From contig OZ020487.1 in NCBI GenBank assembly GCA_963971405.1, forward strand, positions 9,273,344 through 9,337,343: 64,000 nt of DNA, read 5' to 3'. The number at the start of each line of letters is the position of its first letter. The first letter of the stretch is position 1. Positions 1-10,510 of the stretch are shown here, piece by piece. Source of the stretch: Psococerastis gibbosa (Eukaryota > Arthropoda > Insecta > Psocodea > Psocidae). Under the pieces are notes generated by a model that was not told where the DNA came from, made no database searches, and saw nothing but the letters and a program-made list of their open reading frames with translations. Position numbers and translations under genes: made by a program.

Positions 1-544
1 ATATTTACTAATCCCGAGGGGGATTTCCGCTGGGAAAACTAGGGCACTATTTCAAAAGGGGTGAGTTTTAGGGGAAGTAAATATAGAAGAAGCCAATCAC
101 GGACTAGTGCGGGGGGGGGGGGGCAGGCGCACAATGAGAAAACTTCACAAACTTTCTGTACCAAACTCTTCACCTCCCATCTCCCCACGTACCTATTGTA
201 TATCTGACAAGTATTTCTAAACTTTTTTATTGTGAATTTGGAACTACAATAAGTTCTTACAATTTATTTGTCTGCACTTTTGAAATTTTTAAAGTTGCAA
301 TTTTGGATGTTATTGTATCTTATTGTGCAGTTTTCTCTATTGCATCACATATTGTATTGTAAACGTACACAAGAGATTTTCTGTAATTATGTCAGTTTTC
401 AAATATTGTTCTGCACTACATTGCAATATTATATGTTATAACACTGACATTAAATTAACTTATTTAGTTATTTAATTAACATAGCCCGAAGCAGATCAAG
501 CCATCCAGAGGCGTACCCCTGCCATCAGCGTACACTTCATGCCA
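1..544. other. Unannotated AT-rich intergenic or intronic DNA
   Basis: I see no coding potential or recognisable repeat here. There is a G run at about 110-122 and AT-rich sequence with short A/T runs. The stretch ends where a SINE-like repeat begins. Confidence 0.5.
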
Positions 545-735
545 ATCTACTTCGATGGCCAGGTGGTAACGTGCTTGCACTTGTGCGAGTCTTTACACGG
601 CATGCGATCGGAGACGTGTCGTAGCTCAACACGGGTATTAACATACAGAGGCGACTGAAGAGGTCAATCGGATACATTCATTAAATTGTTTGTATGCGAT
701 TAATCTTTTTATAAAACAAAACAAAAAATATAATG
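545..735 (+). repeat. SINE-like repeat, family 1
   Basis: The same unit recurs at 37400-37580, 51395-51565 and 63585-63735, and in broken form at 15915-15965, 24835-25372 and 26690-27345. It contains TGGCCAGGTGGTAACGTGC, which resembles a pol III A box. It ends in a conserved stretch (GCGATTAATC or GCGATTTATC) followed by an A-rich tail (AAAACAAAACAAAAA). A tRNA-derived SINE is my inference; no clear B box is visible. Confidence 0.6.
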
Positions 736-1130
736 TAAAAATAATATGAGTATCACATTTTTTAATATACAATATATATAGCCTCGTATTTATACTTTAG
801 CAGATCCCACATAACGTACATAATTAATAGACTCAAAAGGCGTATACTATATTGGAAAGATAAATCGGCTAAATCTTCGTTATTAGGGTATCAATTTCCG
901 AGATTTGCAGTATCGGTGGTTACCGCTGGAGCTCGTAAAACCCAGGGGTGCCCATAGCCACAATGGGGTGGACACATCGGCCTAATTCACGGCTCCCCCC
1001 CTCCGCTATTTCCCCTTCTGTATGCTCTCCCCTTTCCTCCAGGCTCCAGGGATCTATTTTGCAACCATTGGGTTTCGAGGTCTAATATAGGGCGTGTTAT
1101 TAGTGGCAATATGCGTAGACGTTAATTACC
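736..1130. other. No recognisable feature
   Basis: AT-rich DNA with a C/T-rich patch near 980-1040. I see no gene, and no sequence I could match elsewhere in the window. Confidence 0.4.
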
Positions 1131-1410
1131 AACAAAGTACGGAGGGGGAGGGGGACTCGTATCTGCACATGGTTAAGTCATACTTTCGCCTGTTTGATTG
1201 TGTCAATGGTAAGCTTGCCTCAGGTTGTCCTTTATCGCTTGTAGTCGGTATAGGTTGACATCTAGAACGTATACCAACCAGTTTGCCAATGGCCAGAAAT
1301 TAATACGAAAACAATGTAAATAATGTCCGAAATGCATGGAGTCGTTGGCATAGGACAAGGTACATATGGGCCACTATAAGAAGGCCTGGGTCTATAAAAT
1401 GTTCTTAAAT
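1131..1410 (+). repeat. Dispersed repeat, family D
   Basis: This is closely similar to 56280-56545 (shared blocks GTCAATGGTAAGCTTG, CAGTTTGCCAATGGCCA and GGCCTGGGTC). Pieces also occur at 15290-15370, 15540-15590 and 16505-17010. No coding potential or terminal structure is visible, so the class is unknown. Confidence 0.6.
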
Positions 1411-1490
1411 AAATAACTAAGTGTGGGGGTGTAGTCACAAATACTCTGACTATCACCCGAAAGGTTGTTGGTTTGAGTCCCACACTTTTT
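1411..1490 (+). repeat. tRNA-derived SINE fragment, family 2
   Basis: CACCCGAAAGGTTGTTGGTT-type sequence with GGTTTGAGTCC, close to the pol III B-box consensus GGTTCGANTCC, followed by a T run. It matches the full copy at 20167-20360. Only the promoter-like portion is present. Confidence 0.55.
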
Positions 1491-1747
1491 TTCTGTCCGT
1501 ATTTTGGAATTTTTTTTTTTAAGCAAGTGGCATTCCGAGGTATACTCAGTAAATATACCTTATTTGATCCGAAGCCCTATTATTATAAAGATGCAAAACC
1601 GGGACGGATAAGTAACTGAAGAGGCGATATAATGTCTTTTAGACTATTGAAAAAATTACTGTTTGCACCAAACCGGATGCCGAAAGTGCAGAAAGTTTGG
1701 CTGAATTTTTTTTAAGCATTTTGTCAGTTCCATTAGCGTGTTCCATG

Positions 1748-1913
1748 GCCGTGCCCAGGGGGGTGGTCCAAGGGGTCCGGACCCCCCCCCCCCGAAATAA
1801 ATTTTCTTATGTAAACTTGGATTGTTTGAAGAATTTATCCATTAATTCATGAATAAATTACGTTAAAAAATTTTTGGACCCCCCCCCCCCCCGAAATCGA
1901 AACCTGGGCACGG
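1748..1913. mobile_element. Short inverted-terminal element with C runs
   Basis: Termini CCGTGCCCAGG and CCTGGGCACGG are perfect inverted repeats. The interior has two poly(C) runs, at about 1784-1794 and 1879-1892. It lies immediately left of the hAT-like element starting at 1927. I could not identify a TSD, so its class is uncertain. Confidence 0.55.
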
Positions 1914-1926
1914 CTTTGCTGGCGTG

Positions 1927-3265
1927 CAGTGCCGGATTAACCCCTGGGGGGCCGGGGGCACAAGATATGGGGGGCCGCAAACCAGAGGCGGACGAGGCGG
2001 TCCCAGACAGAGGCGGTCCCAGACCTCATAAAAGGGGGAGGCACTTGTCAGTGGCGTAATACGATAGGTGTATAAATTGGCACCTCTCCACCCATTTTCA
2101 TAGAAGTTGCTGAGATGGCAGAAATATTAGGGTTTTCCACAATTCGGGACCAAGAAGGCTTATATAATACAAGGAATCAATATAATTATGGCCAAGGGGG
2201 GCCCGGGGTCTCCCCGGGAGAATTCGTTTGAAAAATAGGGCTGAAATGGTGAAGTTTTACACATTTTGAGAGTAATAAGGCTTATATATTAGAATGAATC
2301 TATATAAATGTGATGGACAAGGGGGCCCAGTGGTCTCCCCGGGAGAAAAGTTTTGAAAAATAGGGCTGAAATAGTGAGGTTTTGAGCATTTTGAGTGCTA
2401 GTTAGTTAGTTAGTTTTGAGTGCTGTTACACTTAGATTTTAGAGGCAATGAATATTACTGCTGTCCAAAGGTAGGGGGGGGGGCGCAATTGTCCGCTGTG
2501 CCGGTCGCGGCGTCCGCCTCCGGTCACAGACATCATAAAAGGGGGAGGCACTTGTCAGTGGCGTAACGATAGGTTTTCGAAGAGGGCGGTGTATAATTTG
2601 GCGCCCCTCCACCCATTTCGATAAAAGTGTATAAAATGGGGAAAGCCGTTCTCATGGACGTAGCCTGTGCAGCTTTTAAATTAATGACCTTAGTTCGGTT
2701 CGGAGGATATGAAGGGGGACCCCGCGGGAGAAATTTAGCCAAAACAGACTTGAAATAGTATGATTTTACACATATTGATAGCAGTAACTTGAATTTAATT
2801 GAAATTTTACAGGCTATTAATATAATTGCTAACAAGGGTGGCCCGGGGGTCTCCCCCGGTTGAAAGTTTTTGAAAAATAATGCTGAAATATTGAGATTTT
2901 ACACATTTTGAAAGCAATAAATTATATATTATTTATTTATATATTATTATTTATATATTACAGGGAATTAATATAATTGTGAACTAGGTCTCCTTCGGGT
3001 AAAAGGTTTTGAAAAATAGATCTGAAATATTGGGATTCTACGCATTTTGAGAGGAATAATGTTTATAAATAAATTACAAGCAATTAATATAATTGGGAAA
3101 ATGTTTGAGAAAATGTTTGAACACACAATTTCCCGCCAATTTCAAAACATGTAATTTTTTATATTTTTATCTAAAAAAAATCATTCTGGGGGGCCGGAAT
3201 TTTAGGCATTTCTGGGGGGGGGCGAGGGCCTGTGCCCCAAGTGCCCATTGGTTAATCCGGCACTG
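1927..3265. mobile_element. hAT-like non-autonomous DNA transposon with 8-bp TSD
   Basis: Perfect 16-bp terminal inverted repeats CAGTGCCGGATTAACC and GGTTAATCCGGCACTG are flanked by perfect 8-bp duplications CTGGCGTG at 1919-1926 and 3266-3273. An 8-bp TSD and a CAGTGCCGG-type terminus are typical of hAT elements. There is no transposase. The interior is built from irregular direct repeats. The element at 32107-32474 belongs to the same or a sister family. The right edge is 21 bp from a candidate splice acceptor. Confidence 0.85.
2140..3120. repeat. Irregular internal tandem repeats of the hAT-like element
   Basis: Blocks of about 125-150 bp share an AT stretch, then a GGCCCGGGGTCTCC-type patch, then GAAAAATAGGGCTGAAAT and ACACATTTTGA. 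Examples begin near 2182, 2309, 2819 and 2972. A larger direct duplication repeats CATAAAAGGGGGAGGCACTT at about 2026 and 2533. Copies are diverged and some are partial. Confidence 0.6.
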
Positions 3266-3286
3266 CTGGCGTGTTCTGTCTTGCAG

Positions 3287-3410
3287 AAGTCTGGAGAATC
3301 TTACCTGTAAAGAAGTCGGTGTGCTCGACCCGAATAACAACTTATTCTCCAATACGAGCACCAGTGTCCTCAGCAAGTCAACCAACAAAGTTAAAAGTAT
3401 AGCGAGTTGA
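3287..3410 (+). CDS. Candidate terminal coding exon of an upstream host gene
   Basis: A pyrimidine-rich acceptor (TTCTGTCTTGCAG, ending at 3286) is followed by an open frame read as SLENLTCKEVGVLDPNNNLF at its start and ending KVKSIAS before TGA at 3408-3410. The first base would complete a codon begun in the previous exon. Codon use looks like real coding sequence, and a polyadenylation-like AATAAA lies at 3512-3517. The encoded tail of about 40 residues is Ser/Thr/Asn-rich with no domain I recognise. No upstream partner exon is visible. A chance open frame remains possible; the case rests on the acceptor, codon composition and AATAAA only. Confidence 0.38.
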
Positions 3411-3561
3411 AGAGTATAGTTGTACAATTAAACATACACTTAAACACCTACTAAACTTATGGCTTCATGAGAAGAAAAAATATCTAGAAAACTACTTATT
3501 CCATTTAGAACAATAAAAAGACATTTGAATCAACATTTTAATAATATTTAATAACATAAAG

Positions 3562-3947
3562 CAGATGTTCTCAAACTTTTTTCGTCGCGGACCCCGAAAT
3601 GATATAAAATTGCATCGCGACCCATTAAATTCTACATTGCAATTTTTACTTCCATTTCCTTCCTAAAAAAATAGCCTTACAGTCCATGGGCGTACGCAGG
3701 CCAATGCATTATCCTATTGGTCTGGCGATCTATTCTATTTAATATCGTTGGTTCGCGCCAATTTCTAGACTATATCTTTGGTTCCCACCAATCTTTAAAA
3801 AATAAATGAATTAAATTGTAAAAACTGTCATTGAATTCAATTTTATCTAGTGTACAATATAACTGGCAGACGAGTTCCCGCCGCGACCCACTTGGAAATT
3901 TTTCGCGACCCGCTTTGGGGTCGCGACCCACACTTTGAGAACCCCTG
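3562..3947. mobile_element. hAT-like MITE with 8-bp TSD
   Basis: Termini CAGATGTTCTCAAAC and (reverse complement of the right end) CAGGGGTTCTCAAAG form the classic hAT-type inverted repeat. Perfect TSDs ACATAAAG lie at 3554-3561 and 3948-3955. The 386-bp interior carries repeated GCGACCC motifs near both ends and no coding potential. Confidence 0.9.
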
Positions 3948-4083
3948 ACATAAAGAACAAAACTTCTTTTCTTATTCTTATTAACTCTTTTCTAAAATAG
4001 ACATATTATGTACATATTTACGTACGAAACACACACATATACACCTTCGTAACAAATTAATTGGATCACTGCACCGGCTCTAG

Positions 4084-4250
4084 CACGTGGGAACACAGTT
4101 GGGCTGGTTAATTCCTCGTAAATTTTAAATTTAGTTTAATTTGATTTGGCTTATTTAAATTTAATTTCATACTTTTGTGATATAATTATGTAAACCTGTG
4201 GCTATGGTTGAAGAATTGGAATACATTTATTTGATTTGATAATAATTTAA
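4084..4250 (+). repeat. Possible LINE 3' UTR remnant
   Basis: AT-rich sequence ending GGAATACATTTATTTGATTTGA, similar in style to the end of the stretch at 24100-24370 (AAATACATTTATTTATTTAT). Short tetranucleotide-type tails are common at LINE 3' ends, but no coding part is attached. Confidence 0.3.
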
Positions 4251-4261
4251 TGTCCCATATT

Positions 4262-4462
4262 ATGTTCTATTACTGAGCCAACCTAGCGGAGTTAGGGCTA
4301 TAAAGCCCTCTCTTACACTCAACTATGAAGACCCGGGACTGCCTGCTTTATAAGTCCTCCGAAGCGTGGCCAGAAAATGTAGCAAGTGTGGGACTCAAAC
4401 CAACAACCTTTCGGGTGAAATCCGGATTCTGTACCACTACACTACATGTCCTGAAAAGTTGA
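4262..4462 (-). repeat. tRNA-derived SINE, family 2
   Basis: Minus-strand copy of the SINE at 20167-20360. The pol III B-box region (GGTTTGAGTCCCACAC when reversed) lies next to CACCCGAAAGG, and the body contains GCCAACCTAGCGGAGTTAGG on the + strand. The A-box end is near 4450. Confidence 0.75.
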
Positions 4463-4735
4463 GTGTAATTCAATTAAATGTTTTTCCTAACTTATGAGAA
4501 GTTACTTATTTAAGGGGGGGGGGGGTCACTCCTCGAAAAAGCTGGAAGGATGGGTTGGAAACTGACCTTCGCGAGTTGGGAGTCCATAGATGGTGGAGCT
4601 TTGTACACAACCGAGATGACTGGAGGAGTGTTGTCAAGCAGGCCGAAGCTCGTCAAGGCCTATAGAGCCAGAAGAAGAAGAAGGGGTCATGACCCCCCCC
4701 TCCTGTGGATCCGCAATTTATAGCCTACTGTGATA
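4463..4735. mobile_element. Poly(G)-bearing hAT-like repeat, split by a LINE scrap
   Basis: AAGTTGAGTGTAATTCAATT followed by a G run matches 8145-8232 and 15362-15542. The right part, GACCCCCCC then GTGGATCCGC, matches the ends of related copies. Between them sits a LINE fragment (4530-4682). GGTCA-type sequence occurs at both junctions and may be a short TSD. Confidence 0.5.
4530..4682 (+). pseudogene. 5'-truncated LINE: last codons of an ORF2
   Basis: An open frame ends at TAG 4663-4665 and reads GLETDLRELGVHRWWSFVHN followed by RDDWRSVVKQAEARQGL. This Trp-rich pattern is typical of the extreme C-terminus of many animal LINE ORF2 proteins. It is followed by a short (GAA)n tail. Only about 40 codons survive, as expected for severe 5' truncation during target-primed reverse transcription. 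Confidence 0.7.
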
Positions 4736-5199
4736 TACTGGTAGATGTATACCCTTTCTGGTCCCAAAATCTTTATGAGCTGAAAACAGTCTAATCGTGA
4801 CGCACCAGCTTGAATTTTAGCATAATTGCCAAATTTATGTGAAATTGGGAAATGTTGTGGTCTTTACAGAAAACGTGACATTCGCTGACTTGAGATTTGG
4901 ATTTCCCTTGTAGGTTATACATCTTTTTGCTGAGAACTCTTTTTCCTTATTTGTAAGATATTTTTTTCTCTTTGGTCGTAGAGGATGAAATATGGTTTTG
5001 TATAGACAACAGACTGTGAAAAAGCTTTTTTTGAAAAAGAAGGTTACATTAACTTTTGTGATGGTCTTTGTTACTGGAGAGATGGATGGTCTTATTTATT
5101 TTCAACGATGTTTTTTTTTGCAACAAACAGTTCTTTAAAAACAGAATGCGTTCGACTAGATATATTTTTCGTCTTGATAACGTTTTCCTTCAAAAAAAT
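4736..5199. other. No recognisable feature
   Basis: AT-rich DNA with no convincing reading frame or repeat match that I can find in the window. Confidence 0.4.
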
Positions 5200-5965
5200 A
5201 AACTTTTCCTCAAAACTAAACCTTTGCCAGGGAAAGCCGCATAGTCGGGTTTGCTACTCTATATAACACATAGAATAAATATTTACCTGAGCTACATGAT
5301 ATAACACCTAAAACATTCCTCAAGTTAGAAATTATCGATAAAAGGTTCCGCAGAAAAATTATTTTTTAGTAATTGCTCGGAACAAAACCCCATTTTGTGA
5401 AAAAAATGGAGTTGGCCACGTTTGTAATCAAGCTCCTTTGTTGTAGCCGTTATTGATGTAAACAAAACCCAATATGTCGCATCTCCCTTGATAGCTCGTA
5501 ATGTAGATTTGTAATGAAAATTTATTGAATATTTTTAATTACTTTGCCCCAGAACCAATCTATCAAGGGAGAAGTGACCTACTGGGCTTTGTTTACATCA
5601 ATAACGGCTACAACAAATGTGAATTAAAAAAAAATTGGTTGGAGCTGTTTTTGAGCATTTTTTAAATAACATTTCTTTGAATTTTTGAAGGGTGAAACCC
5701 TCAAAAGCTAGTTACCCGAAATAAAATACAAATTATCCTGAGCTATATGATTTTTGTGAACCTGCATGACAAATTTTATCAAAATCTATCTAGGAATTTG
5801 CCCACAAATAGAGCAACTGACTGAACGTCAGACAGACATTTCAGGAAAATCACTTTTATGGTTCCTCGGACATCGGAACGTTGAAATTTCAAAATCAAAA
5901 ATTTCAAATATCACAAAGCTTTCCCTATACTAAAGTATAAATAGGAAAGCATTATGATTTATTAT
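5200..5965 (-). repeat. Diverged copy of ~880-bp repeat, family A
   Basis: Blocks matching family A appear in minus orientation: TCCGCAGAAAAATTATTTTT, the ATTTTTGTGAACCTGCATG region, a degenerate CAGACAGACATTTC, and CACAAAGCTTTCC near the right end. It is more diverged than the copies at 36445, 55215 and 22320. Inside lies a pair of inverted blocks, AACAAAGGAGCTT-type/TTGTAGCCGTTATTGATGTA at about 5443 and TACATCAATAACGGCTACAA at about 5593, suggesting a further foldback insertion. Confidence 0.55.
5443..5612. repeat. Foldback within the family A copy
   Basis: TTGTAGCCGTTATTGATGTA is repeated as its reverse complement about 150 bp downstream. Flanking TCCCTTGATAG and CTATCAAGGGA are also inverted. 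This fits a small foldback element; no TSD was resolved. Confidence 0.55.
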
Positions 5966-6488
5966 ACGCAAAATTAGGTGAAAACATGAAATTTCCCTTT
6001 AAAAAAAAATGCGTCAGTCTAGTAAACTATCAATATTATAGTACTTGCTGTAAGTTACTACTTTTTAGAATATGATATAGTCTTATATGGTTTAAGCAGA
6101 TAAGCACACTATAACAACCTATCTCTGTTATTTATATTTCCGAGTTGCATAACCTACATAGGCACAATAGGTACAATAAGAATAAAGGGAAAATGTAAGT
6201 CGCTCGAGGTAGCGGGTTTTTCCTAATTTGGTTTTGGGTAAAGACGAGAAATGCAATAAGTTAGACGAAAGAAGGGTGAAGTGCCTTTATATTGCTTTCT
6301 CTGTTAAACTGGAAGCGGCATTCTTAAGCCTCTGCTATTACAAATTGCACAATTTCACTATATATCTAACAAATTCCAAGATTTTGAATAAGCAACCAAA
6401 ATTATTTATTGAACAAGGAAAAACAAGGTGCTCGTCTAACAGTCAGTTCCATTGCGGGACTCGTTAATATAGAGAAAGCATCTACAGT
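5966..6488. other. No recognisable feature
   Basis: AT-rich DNA. An 80-codon open frame at 6228-6467 has no recognisable motif and no splice or start context, so I do not call it a gene. Confidence 0.4.
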
Positions 6489-6602
6489 TTAACAAAGGGT
6501 TAGTTGGACTTACATTGCCTGCTGCGTTAATATCCCCTGACAATGCGCTCTAATGATTGTTATCACGACTGGCAATGTAAGTCCAACTAACCCTTTGTTA
6601 AA
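6489..6602. mobile_element. 114-bp foldback MITE flanked by TTAA
   Basis: TTAACAAAGGGTTAGTTGG and its exact reverse complement CCAACTAACCCTTTGTTAA bound the element, with arms extending through GACTTACATTGCC. If TTAA is the duplicated target, this resembles a piggyBac-type MITE. If TTAA belongs to the arms, the class is open. A half copy occurs at about 15187-15209. Confidence 0.65.
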
Positions 6603-6960
6603 TAATACTACACCATTGTCATTAAAATCTACAGTACAAGTAAAAAACATTTTTCTACAGAGGGAAACCCACTTGCACAGTAACACTTTATCAGCGATTT
6701 GAGACTTGCTCAACTCGAGGAGACAAATGTGACTAGAGAGGGGAAACCTTGGCTTCTATAGGACTGGGAGCGGGAGGGAGAGAGGCTGGTTACCAATTCC
6801 TAACTTGCTGGCTAAATCTATGAGATTGTGTCAGTATTATACAAATATTATAATATTTTACAAATAAACATATTATACAAACAATATTATTTTAACGATT
6901 ATTTGGGTTTAAAAAATTCTAATTATAGTTGTTATAACAATTTTGTGTAAAACACTAAGT
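6603..6960. repeat. Dispersed repeat, family E
   Basis: Shares long blocks with 24908-25285: GGGAAACCCACTTGCACAGT, GCGATTTGAGACTTGCTCAA, GGACTGGGAGCGGGAGGG and AACGATTATTTGGGTT (reversed in the other copy). No coding sequence. The order of blocks differs between the two copies. Confidence 0.55.
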
Positions 6961-7147
6961 TTTTTTATTATTATTTTTGTTTTGTTTTCGTTTTAAAGCG
7001 CGGGTCCCTGTTGGGAATTTGCGCTATGAAATTGGGAATGTTTACCGATTATTTAGTGGTAGAGAGTTATCCGTTCTGTTGTGTAAGTAGTGGGGAGGAG
7101 GGAGGGGATAGTTAAATTTTGGAGAAGAGGCCGGACGAAATGTTAGG

Positions 7148-8030
7148 TCACTTGTTGCTTTCCAATTTATACGTAGTATAAGGAAAGCTTTGTGATGGTC
7201 AAAATTTTCGATTCCGAGATTTCAACGGATTTACACGTTTTGAGGTACCAGAAACCCAAAAAAGTGGTTTAACGAAATGTCTGTCTCTGGCTCTGTCTGT
7301 GTGTCTGTTTGTATGTCTGTCTGTCTGTCTGTATGTCTGTCTGTTCATCGATTTCCGGGCAAACTACTCGGCCGATTTTGATGAAATTTTGCATATAGGT
7401 TCAAAAAAATCATACCTCGAGACCATTTTATTTTTATTTTGGGCTAACTCAATTTGGAGGGTTTTATTAAAAAAAAAAAAAGTCTAAAAAATTATTTCTC
7501 AAAAACGGCTCCAACGATTTCTTTTAAATTCACAATTATATTGTAGTTACTATTAATGTTGATAAAATGTGGGGGTCGCTTGCCCCTTGATAGTTTGCTT
7601 CTGGGGGTAAAAAAATAAAAATAACTCAATTTTCATGAAAAATTACTAAAAAATAATTTTTCTGCGGAACCTTTCTATCAATGATTTCTACCTTCAGGTA
7701 TACTTTAGGTGTGCATTAGGGTAACAAAAACGGACAGCTTGCATTCGCAAAAAAATATTTGCTTCTGTGCAAAAAATATTTTTTGAGAAATTATGGAAAA
7801 TTCACGCTCCAAAACATGTGTCATTGTTACTACTGTTACAATGTGTTGGTCTGTTCGTTCCAGAATATGCAATTAAGTTTTAAGGGGTTTCTTAATTAAT
7901 TGAGGGGGACCCCCCCCCTTCGAGGGATCTGAAATTTAGCCATAGGGAAATTATTTCCTATGAAATTACACATGTCTATATCTACTAATTTATAAATTGG
8001 GAAGCATGTTCGAGTAAACTCGAACCGGTT
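7148..8030 (+). repeat. ~880-bp repeat, family A
   Basis: Begins GCTTTCCAATTTATACG and ends near ATAAATTGGGAAGCATG, TTCGAGTAAACTCG and ACCGGTTCT. The outer blocks CTTTCCAATTTAT/ATAAATTGGAAAG are inverted, and CGAGT-AA-ACTCG near the right end can form a small hairpin. A (CTGT)n microsatellite occupies about 7276-7345. The small open frames across the CTGT run are repeat-derived, not genes. Confidence 0.8.
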
Positions 8031-8144
8031 CTTTGTAAATCAAATTACGACACGTCAAAAATATTTAATTTAACCAATTCAGTCAGGTCCTCAGTAGGTT
8101 GTAGTGGCAAGCCCGTTGTTAATGGGCCAGGTGTAGGATCAAGC

Positions 8145-8235
8145 AGAAAATTTAGGGGGGGGGGGCACAGGTTGTGTGTAAGTTTAAAAGGTAATTTGTT
8201 TGTTGACAAGTTGAGTTTTATTCAATTAATTTTTT
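8145..8235 (+). repeat. Fragment of poly(G)-bearing hAT-like repeat
   Basis: GCAGAAAATTTAGGGGGG, then GTTTAAAAGGTAATTTG and GTTGAGTTTTATTCAATT. This matches 15375-15460 nearly block for block. It is truncated by the family A copy that follows. Confidence 0.55.
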
Positions 8236-8237
8236 TT

Positions 8238-8805
8238 CTTTCCAATTTATACACTGTAGTATAAGGAGAGCATTATGATGGTCAAAATTTTCCATTCCGA
8301 GATTTCAACGGATTTACACGTTTTGAGGTCTCAGGAACTAAAAAAATTGGTTTTACGAAATGTCTGTCTATCACTCTGTCTGTTTATCGATTTCAGGGTA
8401 AACTACTCGGTCGATTTTGATGAACTTTGGTATGTTTGCAAAAGTCACACATTGGGACCATTTTCATTATTTTGGGCTAACTCAATTTTGGGGGGTTTTA
8501 TTCTCAAAAATCTACTATGACTAAAGAATATTTTTTCTGCGGAACCATTCTATCGATAATTTCTACATTCAGGTATGTTGTAGGTGTTAAATAGAGTAAA
8601 AAAACCGAACAGGTTGCATTCCCAAAATAAGATTTGATTTTGTGCAAAAAATTAATTTTTTGAAAAAATGATGGAAAATTCACGCTCCAATACATTGCCA
8701 TTATTACCACAGGAAAATTATTCACAATGATATTACTCATATTATCTAGCCTATCTACTAATTGATAAATTTGAAAGCATGTTCGAGTAAACTCGGTCCG
8801 GTTCT
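8238..8805 (+). repeat. Internally shortened family A copy
   Basis: Starts TTTCCAATTTATAC and ends GCATGTTCGAGTAAACTCGG and CCGGTTCT, like the other copies. It is about 300 bp shorter: the CTGT run is reduced and the central GGGGGTCGCTTGCC block is missing. It lies directly after another family A copy. Confidence 0.75.
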
Positions 8806-8835
8806 TTTTTACTATATTATGAATTTACTCATTTA

Positions 8836-9115
8836 GGCTACGGCCACACGAGCGTTTTTTTTTTTCACGCACAAACGCAGCTTGAAAAAACGCTAAAAAA
8901 ATAGGCAGCATACAATGCAATGTGATATGCCACACGGAACTTGTTTTCCACCCGTGCGTCTTCATGGTCGCCCGACGAAAAATAGGCTGGGGTCTATTTT
9001 TGACCCGTTTTTTCACGCTCAAACCCTGCCACACGAGCGGGATTGTAGACGCAGCGTCAGTATAGTCCTCGCTCGCGTCCACTGTTTTGCGTTTTGCGAT
9101 GGAGTTCGTAGATAG
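8836..9115. repeat. Probable hAT-type repeat (CGGCCACACGAGCG)
   Basis: Begins GGCTACGGCCACACGAGCG followed by a T run and TTCACGC. A related block, TTCACGCTCAAACC then GCCACACGAGCGG, recurs near 9010-9040. This kind of terminus is common in arthropod hAT elements, but I could not establish both ends or a TSD. The two opposing open frames here carry no recognisable domain. Confidence 0.35.
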
Positions 9116-9339
9116 TCGATGACTGATTTTAGAGGTACAGCAGAACCCCTGTGTTTGCGACTGTAAACATGACGATTTTAAAAATCGGCAACTGAGGAAG
9201 TGAGTGGGTGAATATGGGCCAGGAACGTAGTAGGAGGGAAGATCAGTTGCTCACTATTCTGCAATTAGGTGAATACTGCGGGTTCCCACAGCCGGGCCCA
9301 GACTTCAAGCAGCGAGATTAGAAGCTACATTACCTCGTG

Positions 9340-9400
9340 AAAAAAACGCCTTAGGGGCATGCCTCCCCCCCCCCCCCCCCGTGGATCCACCATTGGTGTA
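9340..9400. repeat. Poly(C) run with GTGGATCCACC terminus
   Basis: A C run of about 16 followed by GTGGATCCACCATTGG, like the right ends of the poly(G)/poly(C) hAT-like repeats at 4690-4735 and 15362-15542. The left end was not found. Confidence 0.4.
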
Positions 9401-9694
9401 TATAGCGAAGCTTTTCAGTTGCGTTCTCCATTAAAACATTTTACTCATCAGAGAGAACTTGAAATGACGTGCTGTACGTAACTGATTGTGACGTTTTGTC
9501 GGCTGGAATGCAAGTTGAAAATCAGAGGTGGTAGATTTTGTGCCATTTTCTTAATGAGTTTTTTAATTAAAAAATTTAATTACTCGCAGATTCTAATGTC
9601 AAACTCACTGGGCTCATCATCTTTTCCATCCACCTATCTCATCACCTCAGTCTTTTGTTCTCGAGAGAAATACTTTTGGGTTTCATTATTGTAG

Positions 9695-9890
9695 GTTGGC
9701 CATATGGGTAAAGAAAGCCCTTCAAATAAGTTTTGCAACATCTGCGGTCGGCATCTTCAGGGGAACTGCTGCTGAGGCTCCAAGATACAACCTTAGTAGT
9801 CGACCACAGATGTTGACGTAACGTTTGGAGGCATGCTTTCAGAACGACCACGGCCTATTATCCCAGATTCTACTGCTTCATCAAACAATC
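9695..9890. repeat. Long-armed inverted repeat, family B
   Basis: Contains CATCTGCGGTCGGCATCTTC and further right GTCGACCACAGATGTTGACG, AACGTTTGGAGG and GACCACGGCC, all found in the copies at 34040-34378, 38490-38700, 39297-39575 and 57105-57320. The left arm is degraded here. Confidence 0.6.
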
Positions 9891-10510
9891 AGAGGGTGAA
9901 AAGAAAAAAAGAGATTAATTTGCCAACTGTTATAACTGCAATGTTTCAATTTTTTTTTATTACAAAAAAAAATTCATTTACATCTAATCATCGTATCTGC
10001 AAGCCTGAAAAAATATGGAAAATATCTTGGCTGAACTACACTTCAGCAATAGAGATACATAGACTAAAACCACCGGAAAAAACTTTGAAACGCTTTCCTG
10101 AAAAGATAGCATTTTGCAATGCAGTTGGCAAATCAAGGAGCAAATTGTCTTTATTTTCCAAATGGACAAATTTCATCTAAAGGAAGGAACATATTTGATA
10201 TTTTTAAATAAATATTATTTCAATTTTCATAACGTCCCAATGGATACGCGAAAGGGAGGGCGGGCTTCCTGTCAAAATCAACCCTCCATTGATTCACGCA
10301 CCACCGCCGTGCTGATTTCAATTCATTGCGATTTTTTAAACGGTTTTTTGAAATTAAATCCGATTTGGGCATTGAGGAAGATCCTCTCTGACGCCAAAGG
10401 CGCTTGGTTATATGGTATTAATGATTAGATTGAGTTGTTAAAAAAACTTTCATATTGTATTATAAAACCACTACGCTACTTTTGAAACCGCAATTGAAAC
10501 GGGGGAGAAA

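Noticed and set aside
7299-7487. Open frame rich in Cys/Leu/Ser/Val/Tyr
   Set aside because: It is a translation of the (CTGT)n tract in family A; equivalent frames occur in other copies and on the opposite strand.
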